From Halococcus saccharolyticus DSM 5350 (GTDB taxonomy: Archaea; Halobacteriota; Halobacteria; Halobacteriales; Halococcaceae), in the NCBI RefSeq assembly GCF_000336915.1, contig NZ_AOMD01000019.1:1-32392 (forward strand): DNA of 32,392 nt, given 5' to 3'. Every line of letters starts with the position of its first letter. Positions within the stretch are counted from its first letter, which is position 1. A program made the position numbers and the translations under genes. The notes beneath the pieces are model-generated. The model worked only from the letters and a program-made list of their open reading frames with translations, searched no databases and was not told the DNA's origin. Positions 1-8,034 of this stretch are shown here, piece after piece.

Positions 1-88
1 GGTCGACGATCGAGCGGTCGAGTTCGGGATCGTCGACCCGATCGAGGCGCTCCGTGACAGCCGCGCGGTCGATCTCGATGGCGGCCAT
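1..88 (-). CDS. MIP18/DUF59 metal-sulfur cluster assembly protein (C-terminus beyond window)
   Basis: Only the first 29 codons are present, reading off the left edge of the window. After a short acidic start comes VTERLDRVDDPELDRSIVD, which matches the opening of the DUF59/MIP18 (PaaD-like) domain, where a helix leads into a DPELxxxIVD motif. Proteins of this family assist iron-sulfur cluster assembly or transfer. The ATG overlaps the stop of the upstream amidohydrolase by one base (TGATG), so the two genes are almost certainly translationally coupled in one operon. DUF59 genes also occur beside amidohydrolases in bacterial propane/acetone monooxygenase operons, which is the contextual hint here. 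The domain call rests on a short N-terminus and would change if the missing part does not fit. Confidence 0.68.
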   Translation of the reverse strand, partial: MAAIEIDRAAVTERLDRVDDPELDRSIVD

Positions 89-1143
89 CAGTCGGCGGCG
101 GCCCCGCTCTCGTACTGATCCCCGAGATCGAACTGTGCGCTGATGTCGTCGTCGCGGAGCGCTTCCTTTTTGTCCTCGATGTCGATGTCGTAGAGTTCGG
201 CGGCGTTCTCGCCCATGATCTTCCGTTTCACCTCTGGCGTGAGCTCGACGCCGAACTCGTCGCGCTGGTCCTGGGTCATCTCCGCGTCCATCACGGCGGG
301 GATGAGCCAGTCGGGCTCCCAGATGGCGTAGTCCGAGCCGAAGAGGAGGTTGTCCTCGCCGACCCAGAACAGGAGTTCGCCGAGCATGTTCCCGAACTTC
401 CGGGGGCGATTTTGAGCAAAGGGTGCGACGACGGCCAACCCACCATACACGTTGGTCTCCTGGGTCGCGATGTGACAGAAGTCGTCGAGCCGCGGGTAGC
501 CGACGTGTTCGACGACGAAGTTGAGTTCCGGGAAGGAAGTGGCGGCGTCGTCGACGTCCGCCACGTCGAACGCGTCACGATTGAGGGGCCGGATCGTCGG
601 TCCCTTGTGTGGATGAATGTTCGTGATCCCGAGGTCGACACACTTTTCGAGGTACTCGAAGGCTTCCTCGGAGTCGAGCCGCCACCCCTTCGAGTCGCCC
701 CGCCACTCGGCGGTGTAGAGCTTCACGCCCTGGATGTCGTACTCCTCCTTCTGGCGTTCGAGTTCCCGGAGGCCGGCGTCGCCCTCGCGTGGATCGAACC
801 GCCCGTTGAGCACGAACCGTTCGGGGTACTCCTCGGCGAGTGCGGCGTTGTCGTCGACGGTGTTGAACCCCTCCGTGTAAAACTCGTTGAGGTGGGTCGG
901 CTGGAAAATCCCCATGTCGACATCGCCGTCCCGGAACAGGTTCTCGATCATCCGTTCCGAACTGTATTTGCGGTACTCCTCCAGGTCCCACTGGCGGTCG
1001 TCGGGGGTGAACGCCGCATGGTAGTCGTAGAAACACTGGATGAACTGTTCGCCGCCCTCGTGTTTGATGTTCGCCTCGCTCGCGTCCCAGTGGTGGACGT
1101 GGGAATCGATGACGAAGACGTCCTCGTCCTCGTGTCGGTACAT
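88..1143 (-). CDS. Amidohydrolase-2 family TIM-barrel hydrolase/decarboxylase-like enzyme
   Basis: The 351-residue protein opens with the strand VFVIDSHVHHWD, whose HxH pair (H15, H17) is the first metal-binding motif of the amidohydrolase superfamily. Later landmarks are NIHPHKGP, a VEHVGYPR segment and the FGSDYAIWEP motif, whose aspartate closes the metal site. The pattern is that of the Amidohydro_2 (ACMSD-like) group, which hydrolyses or decarboxylates carboxylated substrates; the substrate is unknown. I chose the ATG at 1143 because the motif begins a few residues later. The 41-residue upstream extension (NVSRPRNPPERGC...) is basic and unlike haloarchaeal coding sequence. A TATA-like element about 27 bases before this ATG fits a leaderless transcript. 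It is coupled to the MIP18-like gene and divergent from an alcohol dehydrogenase. Confidence 0.85.
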   Translation of the reverse strand: MYRHEDEDVFVIDSHVHHWDASEANIKHEGGEQFIQCFYDYHAAFTPDDRQWDLEEYRKYSSERMIENLFRDGDVDMGIFQPTHLNEFYTEGFNTVDDNAALAEEYPERFVLNGRFDPREGDAGLRELERQKEEYDIQGVKLYTAEWRGDSKGWRLDSEEAFEYLEKCVDLGITNIHPHKGPTIRPLNRDAFDVADVDDAATSFPELNFVVEHVGYPRLDDFCHIATQETNVYGGLAVVAPFAQNRPRKFGNMLGELLFWVGEDNLLFGSDYAIWEPDWLIPAVMDAEMTQDQRDEFGVELTPEVKRKIMGENAAELYDIDIEDKKEALRDDDISAQFDLGDQYESGAAAD

Positions 1144-1168
1144 GGCGGGTGGTGAATGGTCACACGCG

Positions 1169-1177
1169 ACAATATGT
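1169..1177 (-). promoter_or_regulatory. Putative TATA element of the amidohydrolase operon
   Basis: The minus strand reads CATATTG about 27 bases before the amidohydrolase ATG, the usual archaeal spacing for leaderless transcription. In the same divergent spacer, closer to the alcohol dehydrogenase, a 5-bp inverted repeat AGTGT-CATGA-ACACT (1253-1267) could be an operator, but it is short and may be chance. Confidence 0.4.
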
Positions 1178-1301
1178 CTTTGGTCATTTTTTTGGCATGA
1201 ATGGCTGCATCCTCGTTCGGGCGGGTTGCGCGGCCGACTGACGTTGCGGATGAGTGTCATGAACACTTTTGCCGATGACCGGAGTACTGGTGTGTGCTAC
1301 C

Positions 1302-2342
1302 ATGCAAGCAGCCAGGCTCCACGAGTACACCGAGGAGATGGACGACGCGCTCTCGATCGACGACGTCGACGCGCCACAGGTGAGCCAGGCCGACCACGTG
1401 GTCGTCGACGTCGAGGGCGCAGGCTGGTGTCAGACGGACAACCACGTCATCGAGGGGATGTGGGAGCAGTACATGCCCCAGGACCTCCCGATGACCCTCG
1501 GCCACGAGAACGCCGGCACGGTAGTCGAGGTCGGCGACGGCGTCTCGGTCGTTGAGGAGGGCGATCAGGTGATTTGCCACCCGGTGATGACCTGCGGAAC
1601 CTGCCGGCCCTGCCGGCTCGGCGAGGACATGTACTGCGAGAACGTCGCCTTCCCGGGGCTCTCGACCGACGGGGGGTTCGCCGAGTCGCTGCTCACGAAC
1701 GAGCGCGCCGTGATCCCGTTGCCCGACGGCGTCGACACGACCGACATCGCTCCCCACGCCGACGCTGGTATCACGGCCTACCACGCGGTGAAAAAGGCCG
1801 CTCGCGAGCTGAACCCAGGCGATCACGCGGTCGTCGTCGGTATCGGCGGACTCGGTCACATCGGGCTCCAGTGTCTCGACGCGATGAGCGCCGCCAGCAT
1901 CACCGCGGTCGATCTCAAGGACAGCGCGCTCGATCTGGCGACCGATCTCGGGGCGCACCACACCGTGAACCCCGACTCGACGGACGTCGCGAGCGAGATC
2001 GAATCGATCACCGACAGTGTCGGCGCACAGCAAGTGCTCGATTTCGTCGGCAGTGACGCGACCACCGCACTCGCGCCCGACGTCGTCGCGGCCGGCGGCG
2101 ACCACCACGTCGTCGGCTACGGCGGTCACGTCCACGAGCCTGCTCAGGCGCTCGTCAACGGCGAATTCAGCTACCGTGGCACGCTCGTCGGCCAGTACAC
2201 CGAGCTTCAGGAGCTCGTCGCACTGGTCGAACGCGGCGACGTCGATCTCCGGACCTCGCGGTACGGACTCGACGAGATCAACGACGTCGCCGCGAAGCTC
2301 GAGCACGGCGAGATCGAAGGGCGGGCCGTTATCACGCCCTGA
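1302..2342 (+). CDS. Zinc-dependent alcohol dehydrogenase (MDR family)
   Basis: A 346-residue medium-chain dehydrogenase/reductase. Catalytic-zinc residues are visible as C43 (GAGWCQTD) and H68-E69 (GHE). The structural-zinc cysteines are C98, C101, C104 and C112 in CGTCRPCRLGEDMYC. The nucleotide-binding fold carries GIGGLGHIG. The family oxidises alcohols or reduces aldehydes/ketones with NAD(P); the exact substrate is not evident. I used the ATG at 1302 because MQAARLHEY is the usual MDR beginning; the eleven codons before it look non-coding. Divergent placement 158 bp from an amidohydrolase and a MIP18-like gene recalls bacterial propane monooxygenase loci, where an alcohol dehydrogenase handles the 2-propanol. 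That substrate assignment is inference. Confidence 0.9.
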   Translation: MQAARLHEYTEEMDDALSIDDVDAPQVSQADHVVVDVEGAGWCQTDNHVIEGMWEQYMPQDLPMTLGHENAGTVVEVGDGVSVVEEGDQVICHPVMTCGTCRPCRLGEDMYCENVAFPGLSTDGGFAESLLTNERAVIPLPDGVDTTDIAPHADAGITAYHAVKKAARELNPGDHAVVVGIGGLGHIGLQCLDAMSAASITAVDLKDSALDLATDLGAHHTVNPDSTDVASEIESITDSVGAQQVLDFVGSDATTALAPDVVAAGGDHHVVGYGGHVHEPAQALVNGEFSYRGTLVGQYTELQELVALVERGDVDLRTSRYGLDEINDVAAKLEHGEIEGRAVITP

Positions 2343-2680
2343 AAGCCCTCGGAACTGCGCGGGCCATCGGCCCGCGCATCCGGCCTCACTGCGTTCGGCC
2401 GGACGCCTGGCGGCGGTTCCTCGCCCTTTTCATGTCCACCGGGAGAGCGAAGCTCTCCCGAGCCCTGCCTCACTTCGTTCGGCAGGACACCAGGACAGCA
2501 TTGCGCGACCCGCGCTGTCGCGCGGGCACGCGCTGAAGCCCCCGTCCCTCCCCGTGCGGCCGCGATAAACGCGGCCGCGTGGCTTCCTGACGCACCACTA
2601 CCGCCACCGCAACCGCTCCGCTACCGCCACCACACAGCGACCGCCAGCGCCGCCGCGCGATCTAGGAACGGGCAGCGAGG
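2343..2680. repeat. Intergenic hairpin array between convergent genes, with C-rich tail
   Basis: This 338-bp spacer contains no credible gene. It holds successive inverted repeats: 2357-2377 (9-bp stem, loop ATC), 2380-2402 (6-bp stem around TCACTGCGTTC), 2440-2460 (9-bp stem, loop GAA), 2464-2486 (6-bp stem around TCACTTCGTTC) and 2556-2578 (8-bp stem, loop GATAAAC). After them comes a C-rich stretch built of CCGCCACC/CCGCTACC units (about 2590-2650). The same composition recurs at 19003-19307, also between two convergent genes. Possible roles are bidirectional termination, RNA stabilisation, or being a non-autonomous palindromic repeat. The stems are directly visible; the function is inference. 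Confidence 0.75.
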
Positions 2681-3922
2681 TCAGATACCGAGGATCAGCG
2701 GCCCCATCAACACGCCCATCAAATGAACGCGCCGCGCGCGGAACTTCGCGGGGATCAGGCCGATCAGCGCGCTCGCACAAAACGCACCCACGCCGATCGG
2801 TCCGGCGAATAAGAACGCGAGTCCGAGCAGGAGACAGAGAACACCGATCGAGAGATGGGTGTACTCGACCCGTCCGACTGTCCGGAGATACCGGTCGCCG
2901 ACCCACGGCACCAGCACGAACCCGACGCCCGCCGCGAGGGCAACGCCCGAGAGCAGTAGGGGCAAATCGAGTGGCACATCCGTCGATTCGAGGGCAACTA
3001 GCACCCCGGTCCGGGGTGAACCAAGCGCGACAAGCGCGAACAACGCGAAAATCGTGTTACTTGTGTTGACACCGCTTGTCGCGACCAGAAAGCCACGTGC
3101 GCCGTCGTCCTCGGGTACTGCGGGCAGCGTCACCGTCGCCGCGACCGCTGCCGACACCCCTGGGAGATAGCCCACGATCGCGCCCGAGGCCGTCCCGACG
3201 ATCGCCGTCAACCCCACCGTGCGCCGCGGCGTCGTGACGGCGGCATCGGCCTGTTCGGGCACCCCGGCTCCGTCGAGTGCTTCGATGAGGACGGGTGCTC
3301 CAAATAGCCCCGCGAACAACGGCATCAGCATCCCGCCGGCGGCTAGCGGCGCGCTCGGCTCGATGTCGAGCGTGAGCCACCCGAGCCCCGCACTCAGGAG
3401 AAACGCGGCTGCACCCCCGATCCGCGCGACGTTCGACCGCTCGGTGACGACGAGGAAGACCGCGACGCCGCCCAAGACGAGCGGCAGATGCGCCCGTACC
3501 GTCGGATACACTGATACCATCAGTCGCGTCATCGGGATCGCGAGCGGCACCGCGAACGCGACCGCCAGCCCGCTCCCAAGCGCCGACAGGCGGAGCGCCT
3601 CCCGGCCGCGACCCTCGATTACCAGTCGATGGCCTGGCAGCGCCGAGGCCGCCATCGCGGCGTCGGGTACCCCGAGTGCGAGTGCCGGAACCACGTCGAG
3701 GAACGTGTGCGTCACGCCAGCAGCGAGCATTGCCGCCCCGACGTAGAGCGCCGGTCCCGGAACCTGCGGGGCGGCTGCCGCCAACAGCAGCGCGAAGTTG
3801 TTGGCGTGGAGTCCGGGCACGAGGCCGCTCACCGTTCCGAGTGCGATCCCACCGAGGACGAACCCGAGCGCCGGGAGTGCGGTTTCGGGCGCGACCACGA
3901 CGCTCCCGCCGAACGGACCCAT
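2681..3922 (-). CDS. TctA/DUF112-type membrane permease
   Basis: A 413-residue, very hydrophobic protein with roughly ten predicted membrane segments. It shows two related motifs typical of the TctA fold: GLVPGLHANNFALLL near residues 33-47 and GYLPGVSAA in the second half, each followed by an Asn/Thr-rich re-entrant-like stretch (TSGVNTSNTIFAL). In bacteria TctA is the large subunit of tripartite tricarboxylate transporters. Archaea commonly carry it alone, and no TctB or TctC homologue is present here either, so the substrate and energy coupling are unknown. It ends facing the alcohol dehydrogenase across the hairpin array. The start at 3922 gives a short N-terminal tail before the first membrane segment; no better alternative is evident. 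Confidence 0.78.
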   Translation of the reverse strand: MGPFGGSVVVAPETALPALGFVLGGIALGTVSGLVPGLHANNFALLLAAAAPQVPGPALYVGAAMLAAGVTHTFLDVVPALALGVPDAAMAASALPGHRLVIEGRGREALRLSALGSGLAVAFAVPLAIPMTRLMVSVYPTVRAHLPLVLGGVAVFLVVTERSNVARIGGAAAFLLSAGLGWLTLDIEPSAPLAAGGMLMPLFAGLFGAPVLIEALDGAGVPEQADAAVTTPRRTVGLTAIVGTASGAIVGYLPGVSAAVAATVTLPAVPEDDGARGFLVATSGVNTSNTIFALFALVALGSPRTGVLVALESTDVPLDLPLLLSGVALAAGVGFVLVPWVGDRYLRTVGRVEYTHLSIGVLCLLLGLAFLFAGPIGVGAFCASALIGLIPAKFRARRVHLMGVLMGPLILGI

Positions 3923-3978
3923 TCACCCCGCGGTGGCTGCGTCCCGGTATGTAAACGCTCGCACGGCTATCGGGTCGG

Positions 3979-4008
3979 TGAAAGAAAAGTGTGGGTCGAA
4001 CTGACCGC
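3979..4008 (-). terminator. Terminator after the L12 gene
   Basis: Just past the L12 stop, the minus strand has a small stem (GGTC-AGTTC-GACC, 3994-4006) followed by the T-rich tract TTTTCTTT (about 3981-3989). Archaeal termination mainly needs the T-tract; the weak stem may be incidental. It would end the L1-L10-L12 transcript before the TctA-like gene. Confidence 0.5.
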
Positions 4009-4011
4009 CGT

Positions 4012-4362
4012 TCAGCCGAAGAGTTCGCCGAGACCCTCGCCGCCAGCGTCGTCGTCCTCGTCGTCGTCCGCTTCGGCTTCCTCGGCTTCCTCTTCCTCGG
4101 CTTCGTCGGCCTCGTCGGCGTCGGCCTCGCCGCCAGCCCCGCCGGCTGCTGCGCCGCCCGCACCGCCAGCGCCGCCTGCGGGCACCGCGGCGGCCTGGTC
4201 GACCGCTTCCTCGATGTCGACGTCTTCGAGCGCCGCGACGAGCGCCTTCACACGCGACTCCTCGACGTCCGCACCGGCCGCGTCGAGCACGTCGGTCAGG
4301 TTGTCTTCGTTGATCTCTTCGTCCGTCTCGTTCAGGATGAGTGCTGCGTAAACGTATTCCAT
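4012..4362 (-). CDS. rpl12: 50S ribosomal protein L12 (P1, stalk protein)
   Basis: A 116-residue archaeal P1/L12. The first 60 residues ([12 protein letters not shown]... through [11 protein letters not shown]) form the helical dimerisation domain that docks on L10. A Gly/Ala-rich hinge (residues about 61-80) follows, then an extremely acidic Glu/Asp run ending in GLGELFG. That conserved tail contacts translation factors such as aEF2, and L10 ends in nearly the same sequence (GLGEMFG). The gene is last in the L1-L10-L12 operon, 42 bases after L10, in the standard haloarchaeal order. A T-rich tract follows the stop. Confidence 0.97.
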   Translation of the reverse strand: MEYVYAALILNETDEEINEDNLTDVLDAAGADVEESRVKALVAALEDVDIEEAVDQAAAVPAGGAGGAGGAAAGGAGGEADADEADEAEEEEAEEAEADDDEDDDAGGEGLGELFG

Positions 4363-4404
4363 TGTTGTGGTGTTGTGGGTTGGGGTGTCTGTTTCGTGAT
4401 CGAG

Positions 4405-5469
4405 TCAGCCGAACATCTCACCGAGACCAGCGCCCGCGTCGCCGTCGTCGTCATCGTCGGACTCGTCGTCCGCGTCGGCATCGGGCTCGGTCTCCGCGTC
4501 GGCCTCGTCGTCGTTCGATTCGTCTGCGTCCGCATCCGCGCCTGCGTCAGCCGACTCCTCGACGACCTGCTCGCGGAGCTCCTCGGGGAGGGCCTCGTCG
4601 TCGTCGATGTGGGCCGCGAGCGCACGGACCTGTGCGTCCGCCTTGCTCACGAGCTCGTCGGCGATGTCGGGGCTCTCGATCGCGGCGTGGACGCCGAGGC
4701 TCCGCGCCTCGGTGCTCGCCTGGCCGAGCAGCGCGCCGGCCGTGCGATCGGTCGGATAGACCGCGTTGATCGAGAGGTTTCGAGCGCGAGCGGCCGCCGC
4801 CTCGACGTCCGCACGGTACTCGTCGACGTCGATCGCGAGCTCGTCGGGCTCGAACAGAATGCCGTCGGCGTAGACGGTCTTGAGGTCGAGTCCGACCTCC
4901 TTCGGCTCGATCCCGAGTTCGCCGAGCACGTTCGCGAGCTGGGCGGAGACCTCCTCGCCTTCCTCGAGAACAGTGGAATCCTCGGTGACGTGGATCGAGC
5001 CGTCCATGATCCGGGCGGCTGCGCCGACCTGCTGGAGCTCTCCGACGAACGGACCGGGATCGACGCCGGTGTCGCTCTCGGGGATCGTGATCGCGTTCGG
5101 CGCGATCTCGCCCGCGTTGATCGGGGCGGGCGTCTTCGACGCCTCCAGCTGGCGATAGAGCCCGAACGGGTTCTCGTCAGTACCGATCAGCCCGACCTGC
5201 CCTTCGATCTCGCTCGTGAGATCCGCGACGCCCTCGCCGGCCGCCTCGAGCGCACGCACGAGCAGGGTGTTCCGGGAGACTCGAAGCTCGGCCTCGCCGT
5301 GGAGCTCCCGGCGCATCGCCTGGAGCTGGCGGCTCGGGATCCCGCCGATCGAGACGACGCCGACGCTCTCGTAGGTCTCGATCAAGTCGGCGAGGTCCGC
5401 GACCTCCTCGCGCTTCCACTCCGGGATCGCCTCGGTCTGCCGGTCGCCCGCCTCGCTCTCGGCGGACAT
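4405..5469 (-). CDS. rpl10: 50S ribosomal protein L10 (P0, stalk base)
   Basis: A 354-residue archaeal uL10/P0. The N-terminal rRNA-binding domain shows the characteristic series [29 protein letters not shown] and [13 protein letters not shown]. The central domain and the helical spine that carries L12 dimers follow, and a long Asp/Glu-rich tail ends in GAGLGEMFG. Its ATG directly abuts the L1 stop (TAA then ATG, no gap), so translation is probably coupled. The length agrees with other haloarchaeal P0 proteins. Confidence 0.97.
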   Translation of the reverse strand: MSAESEAGDRQTEAIPEWKREEVADLADLIETYESVGVVSIGGIPSRQLQAMRRELHGEAELRVSRNTLLVRALEAAGEGVADLTSEIEGQVGLIGTDENPFGLYRQLEASKTPAPINAGEIAPNAITIPESDTGVDPGPFVGELQQVGAAARIMDGSIHVTEDSTVLEEGEEVSAQLANVLGELGIEPKEVGLDLKTVYADGILFEPDELAIDVDEYRADVEAAAARARNLSINAVYPTDRTAGALLGQASTEARSLGVHAAIESPDIADELVSKADAQVRALAAHIDDDEALPEELREQVVEESADAGADADADESNDDEADAETEPDADADDESDDDDDGDAGAGLGEMFG

Positions 5470-6108
5470 TTAGGCCACCTCCACGGAGGGCCCCATCGTC
5501 GTCTTGACGTACACCGTATCGATGTTGAGGGGTCCCTTCTCGAGGTCGGCCTCGAGTCGCCGGACGATGACGTCGATGTTGTCCGCGATCTCCGCGGCGG
5601 ACATGTCGTCGGCACCGACTCGGGTGTGGAAGGTTCGCCGGTCGCGGCTCCGGAGCTGAACGGTGTTTTTCATCCGTTCGATGGTCTCCACCACGTCGTC
5701 GTCGGGCTGGAGTGGGGTCGGCATCTTCCCCCGAGGACCGAGAACGGTCCCGAGGTAGCGACCGATGTCCTGCATCATGCTCGCTTCGGCGATGAAGAAG
5801 TCGGTCTCGCCAGCGAGGTCCTTCGCCTCGTCGTCATCGTCGCCAAGCTCCTCGAGATCGTCGCCGTCGAGTACGTCGTCGGCGACCTCCTCTGCCCGGA
5901 GGGCGGTCTCGCCCTCGGCGAAGACCACGATCCGTGTCTCCTGGCCGGTTCCTTCCGGAAGAACGATACTCTCGTCGACGCGGTTCGATGGGTCGTTGAG
6001 GTCGAGATCGCGCAGGTTGACCGCGAGGTCCACCGTCTCACTGAAGTTCCGCGGTGGGGCCTCGTCAAGCGCGCGCGTCACGGCCTCCTCTATGTCCTGA
6101 TCTGCCAT
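5470..6108 (-). CDS. rpl1: 50S ribosomal protein L1
   Basis: A 212-residue uL1, first gene of the L1-L10-L12 operon. Recognisable family segments are [16 protein letters not shown] near the N-terminus, [28 protein letters not shown] in the middle (the GPRGKMP motif is nearly universal) and a C-terminal [14 protein letters not shown]1 binds helices 76-78 of 23S rRNA at the E site. In archaea it also represses its own operon by binding a mimic of that rRNA site in the mRNA. The start is fixed by a strong Shine-Dalgarno (GGAGGTGG) about five bases upstream. Confidence 0.97.
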   Translation of the reverse strand: MADQDIEEAVTRALDEAPPRNFSETVDLAVNLRDLDLNDPSNRVDESIVLPEGTGQETRIVVFAEGETALRAEEVADDVLDGDDLEELGDDDDEAKDLAGETDFFIAEASMMQDIGRYLGTVLGPRGKMPTPLQPDDDVVETIERMKNTVQLRSRDRRTFHTRVGADDMSAAEIADNIDVIVRRLEADLEKGPLNIDTVYVKTTMGPSVEVA

Positions 6109-6110
6109 TA

Positions 6111-6199
6111 TCCACCTCCGTAGTACGCCTTCGTGGCTGCTACGGCGTGAAACAGGCGCTACCTGCCTCGGTTGGGAAAAGACCGATGCGACCCTTAAA
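6111..6199 (-). promoter_or_regulatory. Promoter and leader of the L1 operon with candidate L1 autoregulatory hairpin
   Basis: On the minus strand a TATA-like TTTAAGGGT lies at about 6192-6199, giving a predicted leader of roughly 60 bases, unusually long among genes here. In the leader CCGTAG (6140-6145) pairs with CTACGG (6118-6123) around a 16-base loop. The 3' arm runs directly into the Shine-Dalgarno GGAGGTGG (6111-6118). A structured leader overlapping the ribosome site is expected for L1 feedback control, known in Methanococcus and reported for halophiles. Which bases L1 contacts cannot be told from sequence alone. Confidence 0.5.
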
Positions 6200-6333
6200 C
6201 CCGTCGAAGCGGTCGTGGGACAACCGGGGATCGGCTATCGCTTTCGGGGCGATTCGATCGATATCGATCCAGCGAAGCTGACGATCTAGTCGACAACAAG
6301 AATGCGACGTATCCTCCGGGCCGCTCGCGCGGT

Positions 6334-6813
6334 CTACGACTCGGCGAGCGTCTCGTCGTATTCGCCGTCGTCGACTCGGTCGTCGAAGGTGCGTGCGTCC
6401 TCGCCCTCGATGGTAACGCCGAGGCTGACGCAGGTGCCGGCGACCTCTTTCGCGGCGTTTGCGGTGTCGTACGCGAGCAGGTCGGACTGTTTCTGCTCGG
6501 CGATCTGCTTGACCTGATCGACCGAGAGGTCGGCGACGAAGTTCTTCTGGGGTTCGCCGGAGCCGGTCTCGAAACCGGCCTCGTCCTTGACGAGCGCTGC
6601 GGTCGGCGGCACACCCACGTCGATCTCGAACGCGCCGTCGTCCTCGTACTCGACGGTGACGGGGACTTCGGTACCGTCGAACGCCTCGGTACGGTCGTTG
6701 ATCTCGCTGACTACCGCCTGCACGTCTACCGGCGTCGGACCGAGCTCGGGTCCGAGCGGCGGTCCCGGATCGGCCTCCCCGCCGGGAACGAGGACTTCGA
6801 TAGTTCCAGCCAT
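6334..6813 (-). CDS. rpl11: 50S ribosomal protein L11
   Basis: A 159-residue uL11. It opens with TIEVLVPGGEADPGPPLGPELG, the invariant proline/glycine-rich N-terminus that interacts with factors at the GTPase centre. The C-terminal half, with the KQIAEQK and AYDTANAAKEVAGTCVSLGVTIEG region, is the 23S rRNA-binding domain. It lies upstream of L1 in the standard archaeal order but is separated by 225 bp that include a promoter, so it is transcribed on its own. The TATA-like CTTAACC at about 6836-6844 sits roughly 25 bases before its ATG and back to back with the divergent GTPase gene. Confidence 0.97.
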   Translation of the reverse strand: MAGTIEVLVPGGEADPGPPLGPELGPTPVDVQAVVSEINDRTEAFDGTEVPVTVEYEDDGAFEIDVGVPPTAALVKDEAGFETGSGEPQKNFVADLSVDQVKQIAEQKQSDLLAYDTANAAKEVAGTCVSLGVTIEGEDARTFDDRVDDGEYDETLAES

Positions 6814-6924
6814 GCTTCCGGAAACCGCCGCCGCGAGGTTAAGGATTGTCTTTCGTCACGCGGTCGGCCCGCTCGCGACCCCGGAAGGAAGGACTTTTCG
6901 ACGCCCGCGGTTCATCAGTAGCCG

Positions 6925-8034
6925 ATGGGACTCGAAGGGGAGATCGAGGAGCTCCGCGAGGAGATCGCGGAGACCCCGTACAACAAGTCGACCGAGGCCC
7001 ACATCGGCCGGTTGAAATCGAAGCTCGCCGAGAAAAAGGAGAAGCTCGAAAACCAGTCGTCGGCGGGCGGTGGCCAGGGCTACTCGGTCGAACAGACCGG
7101 CGACGCGACCGTGGCGCTCGTCGGCATGCCGAGCGCCGGCAAGTCCACCCTGTTGAACGCGCTCACGAACGCCGAGAGCGAAGTCGGTGCCTACGAGTTC
7201 ACGACTCTCGATGTGAACCCCGGAATGCTCCAACACAAGGGCGCGAACATCCAGCTCCTCGACGTGCCGGGCCTGATCGCCGGTGCGGCGGGCGGCCGGG
7301 GTGGCGGTCAAGAAGTGCTCTCGGTGATTCGGACTGCCGACCTCGTGGTGTTCGTCCTCTCCGTGTTCGAGATCGAGGCGTACGCCAAACTGCACGAGGA
7401 GCTCTACCAGAACAAGATTCGACTCGACACCCGTCCCCCGAAGGTCCGGATCACCCGCAAGGGGAAAGGGGGTATCGACGTCACCATGGCTCCCGAGGTC
7501 GAACTCGACGAGAACACCGTCCGGGAGGTGCTCCGCGAGCGCGACTACGTCAACGCCGATGTCGCGGTGAGCGAGGCGGTCGACATCGACCGTCTGCTGG
7601 ACGGCGTGCTCGACAACCGGGTGTATCTCCCGTCGCTGGTCGCAGTCAACAAGGCCGACCTGATCGAGCCTGACTACCTCGAAACCGTCAATAGCGATCT
7701 CCGTGACCACGACATCGACCCCGACGACGCGATCTTCATCAGCGCCGAGGCCGAGAAAGGTCTCGACACGCTCCGTGAACGGATCTGGCAGCAACTCGAC
7801 CTCATCCGGATCTACATGGACAAGCCCGGCCGTGGCACCGACTACGAGGAGCCGCTGATGCTCCGTGCGGGCCAGACGGTGGGCGACGCCTGCGAGAAAC
7901 TCGGCGGCGAACTCGAAGATCGATTTCGGTTCGGTCGAGTGTCTGGTCCGAGCGCGAAACACGACGACCAGCAGGTGGGGAAGGACCACGAACTCGCAGA
8001 CGAGGACGTGCTTCGGATCGTCGCGCGCCGCTGA
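6925..8034 (+). CDS. DRG-type GTPase (Obg/DRG family, TGS domain)
   Basis: A 369-residue developmentally regulated GTP-binding protein. Residues 1-45 form a charged helical N-terminus (EIEELREEIAETPYNKSTEAHIG), the hallmark of DRG proteins. The G domain has GMPSAGKST (67-75), a switch-I-like TTLDVNPG, DVPGLIAGAAGGRGGGQE (G3 plus switch II) and NKAD (G4). An S5D2L-like insert carries the KGKGGI segment, and the C-terminus (LRAGQTVGDACEKLG... to HELADEDVLRIV) is a TGS domain. In archaea and eukaryotes these GTPases associate with ribosomes. It is divergent from L11 and its stop overlaps the ATG of the next gene by one base. Confidence 0.94.
   Translation: MGLEGEIEELREEIAETPYNKSTEAHIGRLKSKLAEKKEKLENQSSAGGGQGYSVEQTGDATVALVGMPSAGKSTLLNALTNAESEVGAYEFTTLDVNPGMLQHKGANIQLLDVPGLIAGAAGGRGGGQEVLSVIRTADLVVFVLSVFEIEAYAKLHEELYQNKIRLDTRPPKVRITRKGKGGIDVTMAPEVELDENTVREVLRERDYVNADVAVSEAVDIDRLLDGVLDNRVYLPSLVAVNKADLIEPDYLETVNSDLRDHDIDPDDAIFISAEAEKGLDTLRERIWQQLDLIRIYMDKPGRGTDYEEPLMLRAGQTVGDACEKLGGELEDRFRFGRVSGPSAKHDDQQVGKDHELADEDVLRIVARR

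Noticed and set aside
1144-1266. 41-residue N-terminal extension of the amidohydrolase
   Set aside because: Basic, Pro/Arg/Cys-rich composition and a TATA-like element within it; the HxH motif is properly placed from the ATG at 1143.
4440-4560. Simple-sequence repeat region of GTCGTC/TCGGCG units
   Set aside because: It encodes the acidic Asp/Glu/Ala tail of L10 and needs no other explanation.
3991-6123. Long 710-codon reading frame on the plus strand across the L12-L10-L1 genes
   Set aside because: It is the antisense shadow of three certain ribosomal protein genes, caused by high GC; its composition (Val/Arg/Leu/Asp mirror) and lack of any motif confirm this.
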